Assembly (NCBI RefSeq): GCF_020544465.1
Contig: NZ_CP066126.1
Coordinates: forward strand, 1,550,001 to 1,614,000
DNA: 64,000 bases
Direction of reading: 5' to 3'
Source of the DNA: Chromobacterium rhizoryzae
Lineage (GTDB): Bacteria; Pseudomonadota; Gammaproteobacteria; Burkholderiales; Chromobacteriaceae
The translations under genes and the position numbers were made by a program. Shown here piece after piece: positions 32,960 through 42,466 of the stretch (its first letter is position 1; each line of letters begins with the position of its first letter). The notes under the pieces were generated by a model. The model saw nothing but the letters and a program-made list of their open reading frames with translations, searched no databases and was not told the origin of the DNA.

Positions 32960-32986
32960 AAAAGTCGCAGCGTGCTGCGACTTTTT
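32960..32986 (+). terminator. Rho-independent terminator after rpsO
   Basis: AAAGTCGCAGC, a two-base GT spacer and GCTGCGACTTT form a perfect 11-base stem ending in five T residues, 13 bases past the rpsO stop. Confidence 0.9.
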
Positions 32987-33022
32987 CATGCCGCATGCAA
33001 GATCGCGAGCATTATTGCTGTA

Positions 33023-33095
33023 ACAACGGGGGGAGCCTCTAAAAATTCGGATCGGCGCTGTTGGTCGGAATTTTTAGGGGTTCCCGTTGTTTTTT
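33023..33095 (+). promoter_or_regulatory. Long hairpin with T run in the pnp leader
   Basis: Outer arms ACAACGGG/CCCGTTGT and inner arms CCTCTAAAAATTC/GAATTTTTAGGGG form a roughly 68-base imperfect palindrome, followed by six T residues. It lies 45 bases before the pnp start. It may be a terminator/attenuator, or the RNase III-processed stem that controls pnp in E. coli; the symmetric ends also allow a MITE origin. Confidence 0.6.
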
Positions 33096-33139
33096 CGGCT
33101 TGCGATTATTTGTCACACACAAAGAAATAGGGAAACCCT

Positions 33140-35284
33140 GTGTTCAATAAAATCACCAAGTCTTTCCAGTACGGCCGTCACACCGTCACCCTGGAAACCG
33201 GCGAAGTCGCCCGTCAGGCGTCTGGTTCCGTCATCGTCTCCGTTGAAGACACCGTCGTGCTGGTCTCCGTGGTGGGCGGCAAGAACGTCAAGCCGGGCCA
33301 GGACTTCTTCCCGCTGACCGTGGACTACCTGGAGCGCACCTACGCCGCCGGCAAGATCCCGGGCGGCTTCTTCAAGCGCGAAGGCAAGCAGTCCGAGAAG
33401 GAAGTGCTGACCAGCCGCCTGATCGACCGTCCGATCCGCCCGCTGTTCCCGGAAGGCTTCTTCCACGACGTGCAGATCGTCGCCACCGTGATGTCGCTGA
33501 ATCCTGAAGTGGATTCCGATGTTCCGGCGATGATCGGCGCTTCCGCCGCTCTGGCCATTTCCGGCCTGCCGTTCGCCGGCCCGATCGGCGCCGCCCGCGT
33601 GGGCTACGCCAATGGCGAATACATCCTGAACCCGACTCGCACCGAGCTGGCCGCGTCCGAAATGGATCTGGTGGTCGCCGGCACCGAGCGCGCGGTGCTG
33701 ATGGTGGAATCCGAAGCCAAGGAACTGCCGGAAGCCGTGATGCTGGGCGCCGTGGTGTTCGGTCACGAGCAGATGCAAGCCGCGATCAAGGCCATCAACG
33801 AACTGGCCGACGAAGTGAACCCGGTGATGTTCGACTGGGCCGCTCCGGTGGCCGATGAGGCGCTGATCGCCCAAGTGCGCGCCATCGCCGGCGAGCAACT
33901 GGCCAACGCCTTCCGCCTGCGTCAGAAGCAAGCCCGCACCGTGGCCATCAACGAAGCCTGGAGCGCGGTCAAAGCCGGTCTGATCGACGAAAACACCGAC
34001 ACCCTGAAGGCCAATGAGATCAAGGGCATCTTCAAGGGCCTGGAAGCCGAAATCGTTCGCGGCCAGATCCTGGCCGGCGATGCGCGCATCGACGGTCGCG
34101 ACACCCGCACCGTGCGCCCGATCAGCATCCGCAACAACGTGCTGCCGCGCACCCACGGTTCCGCGCTGTTCACCCGCGGCGAAACCCAAGCCATGGTGGT
34201 GACCACGCTGGGCACCAAGCAGGACGAGCAGATCATCGACGCGCTGGCCGGCGAATACACCGAGCGCTTCATGCTGCATTACAACTTCCCGCCGTACTCC
34301 ACCGGCGAAGCCGGCCGCATGGGCCCGCCGAAGCGCCGTGAAATCGGCCACGGCCGCCTGGCCAAGCGCGCGCTGGTTGCCGTGCTGCCGCCGGAATCGG
34401 AATTCGGCTACTCGATGCGCGTGGTGTCGGAAATCACCGAATCCAACGGCTCCTCGTCGATGGCTTCCGTGTGCGGCGGCTGCCTGTCGCTGCTGTCCGC
34501 CGGCGTGCCGCTGAAGGCGCACGTGGCCGGCATCGCCATGGGTCTGATCCTGGAAGGCAACCGCTTCGCGGTGCTGACCGACATCCTGGGCGATGAAGAT
34601 CACCTGGGCGACATGGACTTCAAAGTGGCCGGTACCGCCGCAGGCGTGACCGCGCTGCAGATGGACATCAAGATCCAGGGCATCACCAAGGAAATCATGC
34701 AGGTGGCGCTGGATCAGGCCAAAGAAGGCCGCATGCACATCCTGGGTCTGATGAAGGAAGCCGTGGACGGCCCGCAAGAGCTGTCCGCTCACGCTCCGCG
34801 TCTGTACGTGATGAAGATCAACCCGGACAAGATCCGCGAAGTGATCGGCAAGGGCGGCGAAACCATCCGCTCCATCACCAAGGACACCGGCTGCGAGATC
34901 AATATCGAGGAAGACGGCACCATCACCATCGCTTCGGTCAGCAACGAAGGCGCGGAAGCCGCCAAGAAGCGCATCGAAGAGATCACCGTTGAAGTGGAAG
35001 TGGGCAAGGTGTACGAAGGCACCGTGGTCAAGATCCTCGACAACAACGTCGGCGCCATCGTGTCCATCCTGCCGGGCAAAGATGGTCTGGTCCACATTTC
35101 CCAGATCGCCAACGAGCGCATCAAGAACGTGGCCGACTATCTGAAAGAAGGCCAGGTCGTGAAGGTCAAGGCCATCGAAATGGACGACCGCGGCCGCATC
35201 CGCCTGTCCATCAAGGCCCTGCTGGAAGAAGAAGCCAAGACCGCGCAGGCGACTGCCGATTCCTTCGGTCTGAAAACCCAGTAA
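33140..35284 (+). CDS. pnp: Polyribonucleotide nucleotidyltransferase
   Basis: A 714-residue PNPase, the phosphorolytic 3'-5' exoribonuclease of the degradosome. It has two RNase PH domains (first: FQYGRHTVTLETGEVARQA, SRLIDRPIRPLFPEGF; second: DGRDTRTVRPISIRNNVLP, HYNFPPYSTGEAGRMGPPKRREIGHG), then a KH domain (IREVIGKGGETIRSIT) and an S1 domain (GKVYEGTVVKILDNNVGAIV). Translation starts at GTG 33140 after AGGGAAACC, so the first residue is Met despite the GTG. A terminator follows. Confidence 0.97.
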   Translation: MFNKITKSFQYGRHTVTLETGEVARQASGSVIVSVEDTVVLVSVVGGKNVKPGQDFFPLTVDYLERTYAAGKIPGGFFKREGKQSEKEVLTSRLIDRPIRPLFPEGFFHDVQIVATVMSLNPEVDSDVPAMIGASAALAISGLPFAGPIGAARVGYANGEYILNPTRTELAASEMDLVVAGTERAVLMVESEAKELPEAVMLGAVVFGHEQMQAAIKAINELADEVNPVMFDWAAPVADEALIAQVRAIAGEQLANAFRLRQKQARTVAINEAWSAVKAGLIDENTDTLKANEIKGIFKGLEAEIVRGQILAGDARIDGRDTRTVRPISIRNNVLPRTHGSALFTRGETQAMVVTTLGTKQDEQIIDALAGEYTERFMLHYNFPPYSTGEAGRMGPPKRREIGHGRLAKRALVAVLPPESEFGYSMRVVSEITESNGSSSMASVCGGCLSLLSAGVPLKAHVAGIAMGLILEGNRFAVLTDILGDEDHLGDMDFKVAGTAAGVTALQMDIKIQGITKEIMQVALDQAKEGRMHILGLMKEAVDGPQELSAHAPRLYVMKINPDKIREVIGKGGETIRSITKDTGCEINIEEDGTITIASVSNEGAEAAKKRIEEITVEVEVGKVYEGTVVKILDNNVGAIVSILPGKDGLVHISQIANERIKNVADYLKEGQVVKVKAIEMDDRGRIRLSIKALLEEEAKTAQATADSFGLKTQ

Positions 35285-35331
35285 GCCAGCCTGAGCGCCG
35301 CTCCGATGCGGAGCGGCCGCCGGCTAGCATC

Positions 35332-35358
35332 ACCCCCTGCCATGGCAGGGGGTTTTTT
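35332..35358 (+). terminator. Rho-independent terminator after pnp
   Basis: A perfect palindrome ACCCCCTGCCA/TGGCAGGGGGT is followed by six T residues. It closes the translation/RNA block. Confidence 0.92.
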
Positions 35359-35369
35359 ACGACTGCGAG

Positions 35370-35909
35370 ATGAGCGCGATGGATGAGACGCGTATTGAGT
35401 TCGGCGGCGGCAAGGTGCTGTTGCTGATCGTCGCCGGCCTGGCTTTTGTCGCCGTCGGCTATGCGATGTGGACTGCGCCGGACACGGATATCAGCCTGGT
35501 CCGGCGTTATGGCGCCGGAGGCGCGGCGATGGTCTTCTTCGGCGCTTGCTGCCTGCTAGGCCTGCGTCAATGCCTGCAGCGCAAGCCGGCCCTGGTGTTC
35601 AACGCGCAGGGGCTGTCGGACCATTCCAGCCAGATCGCCGTCGGCTTGATCGCATGGACGGATATCGTGGGCTGGGAAGTCTCGGCGGGGCGCGGTCAGC
35701 AGTTTTTGATCATCAAGGTGAGAGCGCCGGGCAAGTACCTGAGCCGGCTGGGGCCGGTGGCGAGGCTATTCAGCCATTTCAATTTCATATGCTATGGCAG
35801 TCCGATCGCCATTTCCTCCACCGCCTTGCAGGCGAGTTTCGATGATTTGCTCGCGTTGCTTGGGCGCTATCATCAACGCTATGGCTCGGCGCCCGCCGGG
35901 TGGGCTTAG
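35370..35909 (+). CDS. STM3941-family-like membrane protein of unknown function
   Basis: A 179-residue protein with two N-terminal membrane segments (VLLLIVAGLAFVAVGYAMW and AAMVFFGACCLLGLRQCL). A soluble part follows with LVFNAQGLSDHSSQIAVGLIAWTDIVGWEV, an arrangement seen in the STM3941 family (membrane hairpin plus PH-like domain). No function is known. The ATG at 35379 (MDETRIEFGGGK) is an equally good start. It stands alone, ending before a MITE-like repeat. Confidence 0.7.
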   Translation: MSAMDETRIEFGGGKVLLLIVAGLAFVAVGYAMWTAPDTDISLVRRYGAGGAAMVFFGACCLLGLRQCLQRKPALVFNAQGLSDHSSQIAVGLIAWTDIVGWEVSAGRGQQFLIIKVRAPGKYLSRLGPVARLFSHFNFICYGSPIAISSTALQASFDDLLALLGRYHQRYGSAPAGWA

Positions 35910-35965
35910 TCATTGCCGCGCACGCCGAGCGCTTTGCGCCTCGGCGTGTTTTGGCTTGGTTCTCA

Positions 35966-36096
35966 GGGGCTGTTTACGATCTCGCGAGCTAAGGCGAGAC
36001 AAGGCGTAAGCGGAGTGTGCAAGTGGTGTATGAGCATTCTGAAGCCGTACACACCGTGTAAGGCTCCACGACGCGCAGCAGATCGTAAGCCGGCTC
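35966..36096. mobile_element. MITE-like palindromic repeat, family A, copy 3 (inverted)
   Basis: About 131 bases with ends GGGGCTGTTTACGATC and GATCGTAAGCCGGCTC, flanked on both sides by TCA. The right TCA is, read on the minus strand, the TGA stop codon of the next gene. Interior segments (CTCGCGAGCTAAGGCGAGACAAGG-like) match the other copies; it is the most diverged full copy. Confidence 0.7.
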
Positions 36097-36774
36097 TCAG
36101 GGCTGGGCCGGCTTGATGGCCATGCCGCGCGCCAATAGCCGGGCGCTGTCGCGGCACCAGTCGTCGATCAGGCTTTCTAGGCTCTCCAGCTTGACCGCCT
36201 CGCCGCGCTGGCGGCTCTTGTCGCTTTTGCGCAGATTGACGCTGCCGGCCAGCAGCTTGCCGTTATTGGCGTCTTCCAGTTGTCCCATGCTGGCCACCTT
36301 GGTCAGATAGGGTTCCTTGCCGGCGGCCAGCCGGCCCAGATTGAACACCGCCTTGATCGGCAGGATGTCCAGCGGCTCCACGCCCGGCCGTTCCTGAGCC
36401 ATGCCGGTGACGGCCACGCGCAGGCGGGCGCTGTCCGGCAGCGCCTCGCGGCTGACCGGAATGCCGACCTTGTGCAATTCCTCGGTCATCCGCCGCTGAA
36501 AATAGGCGGCGATCCGGTTTTCCTCGCCGCTCTGCAGCAATTGCCAATCGCCGTCAGCCTGGTGGCGCATGAAGTACAGCGGTTCCACCACGATGGATTT
36601 GTAAGCGCTCAGCTGCGCGTCCGGCGCCCGGTACAGCTTTTGCGAGGCGTCGCGGTCCGCGGCCTTGAAGGCGGTCAGCGGCAGGCTGAACACGGTTTGC
36701 GGGGCCGCGGCGTCCTGGGCCAGAGCGGGCAGGGCGGCCAGCAACAGCAGGCCGAAGGTGAGGGTCTTGCGCAT
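36097..36774 (-). CDS. Secreted DUF3313-like protein
   Basis: A 225-residue exported protein. MRKTLTFGLLLLAALPALAQ is a signal peptide; no lipobox Cys follows. The mature part shows AYKSIVVEPLYFM, RMTEELHKVGIPVSREALPDSARLRVAVTGMAQ, similar to the DUF3313 pattern ('ykkvmvdPv...lrlraaiTg'), whose function is unknown. The start at 36774 has AGGAACG six bases upstream; two upstream Met codons are less well placed. It is divergent from the chitobiase gene. Confidence 0.7.
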   Translation of the reverse strand: MRKTLTFGLLLLAALPALAQDAAAPQTVFSLPLTAFKAADRDASQKLYRAPDAQLSAYKSIVVEPLYFMRHQADGDWQLLQSGEENRIAAYFQRRMTEELHKVGIPVSREALPDSARLRVAVTGMAQERPGVEPLDILPIKAVFNLGRLAAGKEPYLTKVASMGQLEDANNGKLLAGSVNLRKSDKSRQRGEAVKLESLESLIDDWCRDSARLLARGMAIKPAQP

Positions 36775-37056
36775 GAGGCGTTCCTGTTTCATGGGGTATG
36801 AGGCTTGCGGCGATGCTTGCGGCAACCGCGGCTAGACCGGCGGTACGGCGCGGGCGTTCCCCGGCTTCACACATCTTTGCATTCCGCCATCATCATGCTA
36901 GCAGTCGGCCAGGGCGATGCGCGATTTTGATCTTGAGCATTGAATACCACATTAATACCAGTTAGCCTGTGCCCACGGTGGCATGCGGATGACGATTGGG
37001 AGTCGCGGCGATAGCGTTTCGCCGCGCGGCGCGCCACGCAAATCGCAGAGGTGAGC

Positions 37057-39678
37057 ATGAGGACGAAACAACTATTGGCGGCGGGCCTGTTGTCGGCCAG
37101 CGCGCTGGCTTGGGCGCAGCCGGATGTCGCGGCGATGGCGCGGGACCTGTCGCTGGCGGTGGCGGTGGACAGCAATAAGGGCGCGGCGGCCGGCGCGCGC
37201 TGCGTGGAACTGGGCGCGGACTGGGGCAGTTGCCTGAAAGGGCGGCTGATCCTGCAAAACCATGGCCGGTCCGCGGTGCCGGCCAAGGACTGGACCTTGT
37301 ACCTGCACAGCATCCGGCGGCTGCTGAAGCTGGACAGCCCTGACTTCGAATTGAGCCATCTGACCGGCGATCTGTACCGGCTGACGCCCAAGCCGGGCTT
37401 CGCCGGCATCGCCGCCGGCGCCAAGCTGGAACTGCCCTTGGTGGCCGAGTATTGGATGTTGCACAACAGCGACGTGTTGCCGCGGCCCTATCTGGTAATC
37501 GACGGCCAGGCGCCGGCGGTGCTGGCGCGCAATGACGACGACGACGCCAGCTATCTGCTGCCGCTGCCGGGCGATGAATGGAAGTCGCCGGCGGGCGAGG
37601 CGCGGCCCCTGATGGACGCCGCCGAGCGTTATCGCGAATTCGCGCGCCGCGGCCCGCAACTGGCCGCCGCCGATGTGGCCGCGCGGGTGATTCCCGCCGC
37701 GCTGCGGGTCAAGCCGGACGGCGGCAAGACGGCGGCCGCGGGGCTGAGCTGGCGGCTGCCGGCGCTGGCTCCGGACGCGCGCGCGGCGCTGGCGCAACGC
37801 AGCCGCCAGCTGGGCCTGGCCGGACAGGGCCTGCCGGTCAGCGGCGCGGTGGTCAAGGGCTTGCCGGCCGACATCGCCGTCGCCGGCGGTTACCGCTTGC
37901 GGGTGGGGCGCGGCGGCGCGCGCATAGACGCGCATGACGCCGCCGGCCTGTTCTACGGCGCGCAGACCCTGCTGGGCCTGATGCCGCAAGGCGGCGGCGA
38001 GATCCCGACGCTGACGGTGGAGGACGCGCCGCGCTACGCGCACCGCGGCTTCATGGTGGACGTGGCGCGCAATTTCCGTCAGCCGGCCACGCTCAAGCGC
38101 CTGATCGAGCAGATGGCCGCCTACAAGCTCAACAAGCTGCATCTGCATCTGTCCGACGATGAAGGCTGGCGCTTGCAGATCAACGGCCTGCCGGAATTGA
38201 CCGAGGTCGGCGCGCGCCGCTGTCACGATCTGAACGAGGACCGCTGCCTGCTGCCGCAACTGGGGTCCGGTCCGGACAACCGTTCCGGCGGCGGCTATTT
38301 GAGCCGCGAGCAGTATGTGGAATTGCTGCGTTACGCCAAGGCGCGCTTCATCGAGGTGATTCCGGAAATCGACATGCCGGCGCACGCGCGCGCGGCGGTG
38401 ATGGCGATGGAGCGGCGTTATCGCCACCTCAGCCAGTTGGAGCAGCCGGAAGCCGCCTCCGCCTACCGGCTGATCGATCCGCAAGACCGTTCCAACACCT
38501 TGTCGGTGCAATTCTACGACCGTCACACCTATGTCAATCCCTGCGTGCCCGGCGTGCCGCGCTTCGTCGACAAAGTGGTGTCGGAAGTGGCCGCCATGCA
38601 CCGCGAGGCCGGCGCGCCGCTGGCGGTCTGGCACTTTGGCGGCGACGAGGCCAAGAACATCTTGCTGGGCGGTGGTTTCCAGGACCTGTCCGGCCAGGAC
38701 CCCGGCAAGGGCAAGATCAAGCTGGCGGAGCAGGACAAGCCCTGGGCGCGCTCGCCGGCCTGCCGCGCGCTGCTGGCGGAGCGGCCGGGGAAAACCGTCG
38801 CCGATCTGCCCTTGCAGTTCGCCGAGGACGTCAGCCGCATCCTGGCGCGGCACGGCATCGCCACGATGGGCGCCTGGCAGGACGGTTTGAAGGGCGCGAA
38901 ATCGCCCAAGGACTTCGCCACCGCCAAGGTGATGGTGACCGAGTGGGACGCCTTGTTCTGGGGCGCGGCCAAGGAAGCGCACGAGTTCGCCAACAAGGGT
39001 TTTGAGACCGTGCTGGCGATGCCGGATTATTTGTACTTCGACTTCCCCTATGAGTTGAACCCCAAGGAACGCGGCTATTACTGGGCCTCGCGCGCCACCG
39101 ACAGCTATAAGGTGTTCAGCTTCGCGCCGGACAATCTGCCGCAGAACGCCGAGGTGATGACGGACCGTCAGGGCAAGGCTTTCGAAGTGCCCAGCGAGGC
39201 CGCGTCGGCGGGCTTCGCCGGCATCCAGGGCCAGGCCTGGAGCGAGGTGATGCGCAGCGACGCCCAGTTTGAATACATGGCCTATCCGCGGCTGCTGGCA
39301 TTGGCCGAGCGCGCCTGGCACCGCGCGGGCTGGGAACGGCCTTATCGTCAGGGCGAGCGTTATCAGCTGGGCGTCAGCCATCTGGTGGACCGCGCGGCCT
39401 TGAACCGGGATTGGCAGCAGTTCGCCGCAGTGCTGGGCTGGCGCGAGGCGGCCAAGCTGGAGCGCGCCGGCATCGGTCTGCGCATCGCGCCGCCGGGCCT
39501 GGCGAGCGGGGCGGCGGCGGTGCTGACGGAGTTCCCCGGCCAGGCGCTGCAGTTCTCGCCGGACGGGCGCAACTGGACGCCGTACCGGCCGGGCCTGGGC
39601 GCGGAAGCGCCTTATTGGCGCGGCGTCAGCGGCGACGGTGCGCGCTTTAGCCGGCAGGAGGCGCGCGGCGGCGACTGA
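37057..39678 (+). CDS. Beta-N-acetylhexosaminidase (chitobiase), GH20
   Basis: An 873-residue exported enzyme that releases GlcNAc from chitobiose and chitin oligomers. Domains in order: signal peptide (RTKQLLAAGLLSASALAWAQ), CHB_HEX carbohydrate-binding domain (about 25-180), GH20b domain (about 200-325), the GH20 barrel beginning YAHRGFMVDVARNFRQP, and a C-terminal Ig-like domain. The catalytic pair is Asp530-Glu531 in HFGGDEAKN. The start ATG 37057 follows AGAGG. Chitin use is a known trait of Chromobacterium. Confidence 0.93.
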   Translation: MRTKQLLAAGLLSASALAWAQPDVAAMARDLSLAVAVDSNKGAAAGARCVELGADWGSCLKGRLILQNHGRSAVPAKDWTLYLHSIRRLLKLDSPDFELSHLTGDLYRLTPKPGFAGIAAGAKLELPLVAEYWMLHNSDVLPRPYLVIDGQAPAVLARNDDDDASYLLPLPGDEWKSPAGEARPLMDAAERYREFARRGPQLAAADVAARVIPAALRVKPDGGKTAAAGLSWRLPALAPDARAALAQRSRQLGLAGQGLPVSGAVVKGLPADIAVAGGYRLRVGRGGARIDAHDAAGLFYGAQTLLGLMPQGGGEIPTLTVEDAPRYAHRGFMVDVARNFRQPATLKRLIEQMAAYKLNKLHLHLSDDEGWRLQINGLPELTEVGARRCHDLNEDRCLLPQLGSGPDNRSGGGYLSREQYVELLRYAKARFIEVIPEIDMPAHARAAVMAMERRYRHLSQLEQPEAASAYRLIDPQDRSNTLSVQFYDRHTYVNPCVPGVPRFVDKVVSEVAAMHREAGAPLAVWHFGGDEAKNILLGGGFQDLSGQDPGKGKIKLAEQDKPWARSPACRALLAERPGKTVADLPLQFAEDVSRILARHGIATMGAWQDGLKGAKSPKDFATAKVMVTEWDALFWGAAKEAHEFANKGFETVLAMPDYLYFDFPYELNPKERGYYWASRATDSYKVFSFAPDNLPQNAEVMTDRQGKAFEVPSEAASAGFAGIQGQAWSEVMRSDAQFEYMAYPRLLALAERAWHRAGWERPYRQGERYQLGVSHLVDRAALNRDWQQFAAVLGWREAAKLERAGIGLRIAPPGLASGAAAVLTEFPGQALQFSPDGRNWTPYRPGLGAEAPYWRGVSGDGARFSRQEARGGD

Positions 39679-39701
39679 GCGCCGATGCGGGCAAGGTAAG
39701 G

Positions 39702-39730
39702 ACGCTCGGGCCGCCGGCCCGGGCGTTTTT
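39702..39730 (+). terminator. Rho-independent terminator after the chitobiase gene
   Basis: ACGC(T)CGGGCC, a three-base loop and GGCCCG(G)GCGT end in five T residues. The remaining 330 bases before astC are AT-richer and presumably carry the astC promoter; no clear sigma-54 or ArgR site was recognised. Confidence 0.8.
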
Positions 39731-40060
39731 CATGGATGAGCGGTTTCCCGGCGTTGATAAGACAATAGAGTTGATCTATCTTGATGATCCCGCAGCGCGC
39801 CGGAGGGCGGCGTTTACAGCCGGATTGAGCACAGTTGACCTCTGTAATGGATGTTGTCGGACAAAATTTATTGCGCTGTATCAAAGAATGTATACGCCGG
39901 TGTCGCAAACCGGATATGGATTTGCGACGGGCTTACCTTAGAATCATTGAAACTTCATGAAATCATCGATAAAGCCGGCATCACGACCGGTCCGGCCAGC
40001 CGCTTGGGATTTCATGATACGGATAAGAAACGACGATAGAGCAGGAAGGGAACCATCAAG

Positions 40061-41275
40061 ATGAGCAATACTGTAACGCGCGCCGATTTCGACCAGGTCA
40101 TGGTCCCCAATTACGGTCCGGCCGGTTTCATCCCGGTCAAGGGCCTGGGTTCCCGCGTATGGGACCAGAGCGGCCGCGAATTCATCGATTTCGCCGGCGG
40201 CATCGCCGTCAACTCGCTGGGCCATTGCCACCCGCAGCTGGTGGCGGCCTTGACCGAGCAGGCTTCCAAGCTGTGGCACGTGTCCAATGTGTTCACCAAC
40301 GAGCCGGCCTTGAAGCTGGGCAAGCTGCTGACCGAGTCCACCTTCGCCGAGCGCGTGTTCTTCTGCAACTCCGGAGCGGAAGCCAATGAAGCCGCCTTCA
40401 AGCTGGCGCGCAAATACGGTTCCGATCACTTCGGCCCGGAAAAGAACCAGATCCTGGCCTGCAAGAACTCCTTCCACGGCCGCACCCTGTTCACCGTCAG
40501 CGTCGGCGGCCAGCCCAAGTACACCGAAGGCTTCGGCCCGGTGCCGGGCGGCATCGCCCACTTCGAATACAACGACATCGAATCGCTGAAAGCGGCCATC
40601 TCCGACCAGACCTGTGCGGTGGTGATCGAACCCATCCAGGGCGAGGGCGGCGTGATGCCGGCCGACAAGGCCTTTCTGGAAGCCGCGCGCCAGCTGTGCG
40701 ACCAGCACAATGCGCTCTTGGTGTTCGATGAAGTGCAAAGCGGCGTCGGCCGCACCGGTTCGCTGTTCGCCTATCAGGAATACGGCGTGACCCCGGACAT
40801 CCTCAGCTCCGCCAAGGGTATAGGCGGCGGCTTCCCGATCGGCGCGATGCTGACCACCGAGAAAGTGGCCAAGAGCTTCGGCATCGGCACCCATGGCTCC
40901 ACCTACGGCGGCAACCCGCTGGCCTGCGCGGTGGCGCACAAGGTGCTGGAACTGGTCAAGGAGCCGGCGGTGCTGGACGGCGTGCGCGCCAAGCACCAGC
41001 GCTTCGTCGACGGCCTGAACGCGATCAACGCCAAATACCAGGTGTTCAAGACCGTGCGCGGCATGGGCCTGCTGCTGGGCTGCGTGCTGACCGACGCTTA
41101 CGCCGGCCGCGCCAAGGAGTTCCTGAAAGCCGCTGAAAAGCAGGGCCTGATGTTGCTGGTGGCCGGTTTGAGCGTGGTGCGCCTGGCGCCGTCGCTGGTG
41201 ATCGAGGATCAGGACATCGACGAAGGCCTGGCGCGTTTCGACGCGGCCATCGCCGAACTGGTCGCCGGTCGATAA
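40061..41275 (+). CDS. astC: Succinylornithine/acetylornithine aminotransferase
   Basis: A 404-residue class III aminotransferase. The PLP-binding Lys lies in DILSSAKGIGGGFPIGAM; other landmarks are FFCNSGAEANEAAFKLARK (phosphate binding), LVFDEVQSGVGRTG (cofactor Asp) and THGSTYGGNPLACAVA. ArgD and AstC share these features; position in front of astA/astD/astB assigns it to arginine succinyltransferase (AST) catabolism, where it converts N-succinylornithine to the semialdehyde. It may also serve arginine synthesis. Confidence 0.92.
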   Translation: MSNTVTRADFDQVMVPNYGPAGFIPVKGLGSRVWDQSGREFIDFAGGIAVNSLGHCHPQLVAALTEQASKLWHVSNVFTNEPALKLGKLLTESTFAERVFFCNSGAEANEAAFKLARKYGSDHFGPEKNQILACKNSFHGRTLFTVSVGGQPKYTEGFGPVPGGIAHFEYNDIESLKAAISDQTCAVVIEPIQGEGGVMPADKAFLEAARQLCDQHNALLVFDEVQSGVGRTGSLFAYQEYGVTPDILSSAKGIGGGFPIGAMLTTEKVAKSFGIGTHGSTYGGNPLACAVAHKVLELVKEPAVLDGVRAKHQRFVDGLNAINAKYQVFKTVRGMGLLLGCVLTDAYAGRAKEFLKAAEKQGLMLLVAGLSVVRLAPSLVIEDQDIDEGLARFDAAIAELVAGR

Positions 41276-41434
41276 GCGCCCGCGGCACTGATTCCGGGCG
41301 GCCGCCGGCCGCCCTTGCTCCAAGACACAATACCGTTATCCGCCCACGCTCCCGCCCCTGGCAGGCGCGCGGGTGATGCTGCGCCGCGGTCTCGCCGCGG
41401 CCCGGCCGGATTTCAGCGATAGGGGAGATGTCCC

Positions 41435-42466
41435 ATGCTTACAGTGCGTCCCGTCCGCACCTCCGATCTGCCCGCCATCGAACGCATGGCGGTGGCCAGC
41501 GGCATCGGCGTCACCAGCTTGCCCAATAACCGGGAAAAGCTGTTCGAGCGTATCCAGCAGTCCGTGTCCGCCTTCGAGCACGAGGCCACCGGCGACTCCG
41601 GCTGCGAATACTATATGTTCGTGCTGGAGGAGGGCGGCCAGGTGCTGGGCACCGCGTCCATCAACGCTTCCGCCGGCTTCGACGAGCCCTTCTACAGCTA
41701 CCGCAGCGAAATCTTCGTGCATGCCTCGCGCGCGCTGAAGGTCAACAACCGCGTGCACGTGCTGAATATGTGCCACGACCTGACCGGCATGGTGCAGCTG
41801 TGCGGCTTCTACGTGGACGGCCATCTGGAGACCTTGGCCGCCGAGCTGCTGTCGCGCGCCCGGCTGCTCTTCATCGCCAGCAAGCGCGAGCGCTTCGGCC
41901 GCCGCGTGATCGCGGAGATGCAGGGCATTCACGACGACGCCGGCCAGTCGCCGTTCTGGAACGCCATCGGCCGCCGCTTCTTCAATATGGATTTCCTGCA
42001 GGTGGAACAGGCCTTCGTCAGCCACAGCAAGACCTTCATCGCCGAGCTGATGCCCAGCTATCCGATCTACGTGCCCTTGCTGCCGGACGAGGCGCAGCAC
42101 GCCATCGGCCAGATCCACGCCAGCTTCGAGCGCTCCTGCCAGCTGCTGTGCAACGAGGGTTTCGAAGCCGACAACTATATCGACATCTTCGACGGCGGCG
42201 CGGTGCTGACCGCCGAGGTGGACCGGCTGAAAACGCTGGAAAACAGCCGCTGCTACCCGGTGGAAGTGCTGGCCAGCCTGCCGGAGCAGGCGCAGCCGCA
42301 GTTGTTGAGCAATCTGGAGTCCAGCGAGTTCGCCGCCGCGGTGTGCCGCGTGGCGGTGGTGGACGGCGTGGCCTTCATCAATCCCGACGCCGCCCGCGCG
42401 CTGGGTCTCGCCAGCGGCGGCCAGGTTCAAGTGGCCGGTTTGCAGCAGAAGGAGTCCGCAGCATGA
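41435..42466 (+). CDS. Arginine N-succinyltransferase, alpha subunit (AruF-type)
   Basis: A 343-residue acyltransferase that succinylates arginine with succinyl-CoA, the first AST step. It starts MLTVRPVRTSDLPAIERMAVASGIGVTSLPNN, and the core RFGRRVIAEMQGIHDDAGQSPFWNAIGRRFF is diagnostic for the family. Species with two subunits encode adjacent paralogues, as here. The stop overlaps the beta-subunit start (ATGA), supporting a heteromeric enzyme. Confidence 0.93.
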   Translation: MLTVRPVRTSDLPAIERMAVASGIGVTSLPNNREKLFERIQQSVSAFEHEATGDSGCEYYMFVLEEGGQVLGTASINASAGFDEPFYSYRSEIFVHASRALKVNNRVHVLNMCHDLTGMVQLCGFYVDGHLETLAAELLSRARLLFIASKRERFGRRVIAEMQGIHDDAGQSPFWNAIGRRFFNMDFLQVEQAFVSHSKTFIAELMPSYPIYVPLLPDEAQHAIGQIHASFERSCQLLCNEGFEADNYIDIFDGGAVLTAEVDRLKTLENSRCYPVEVLASLPEQAQPQLLSNLESSEFAAAVCRVAVVDGVAFINPDAARALGLASGGQVQVAGLQQKESAA

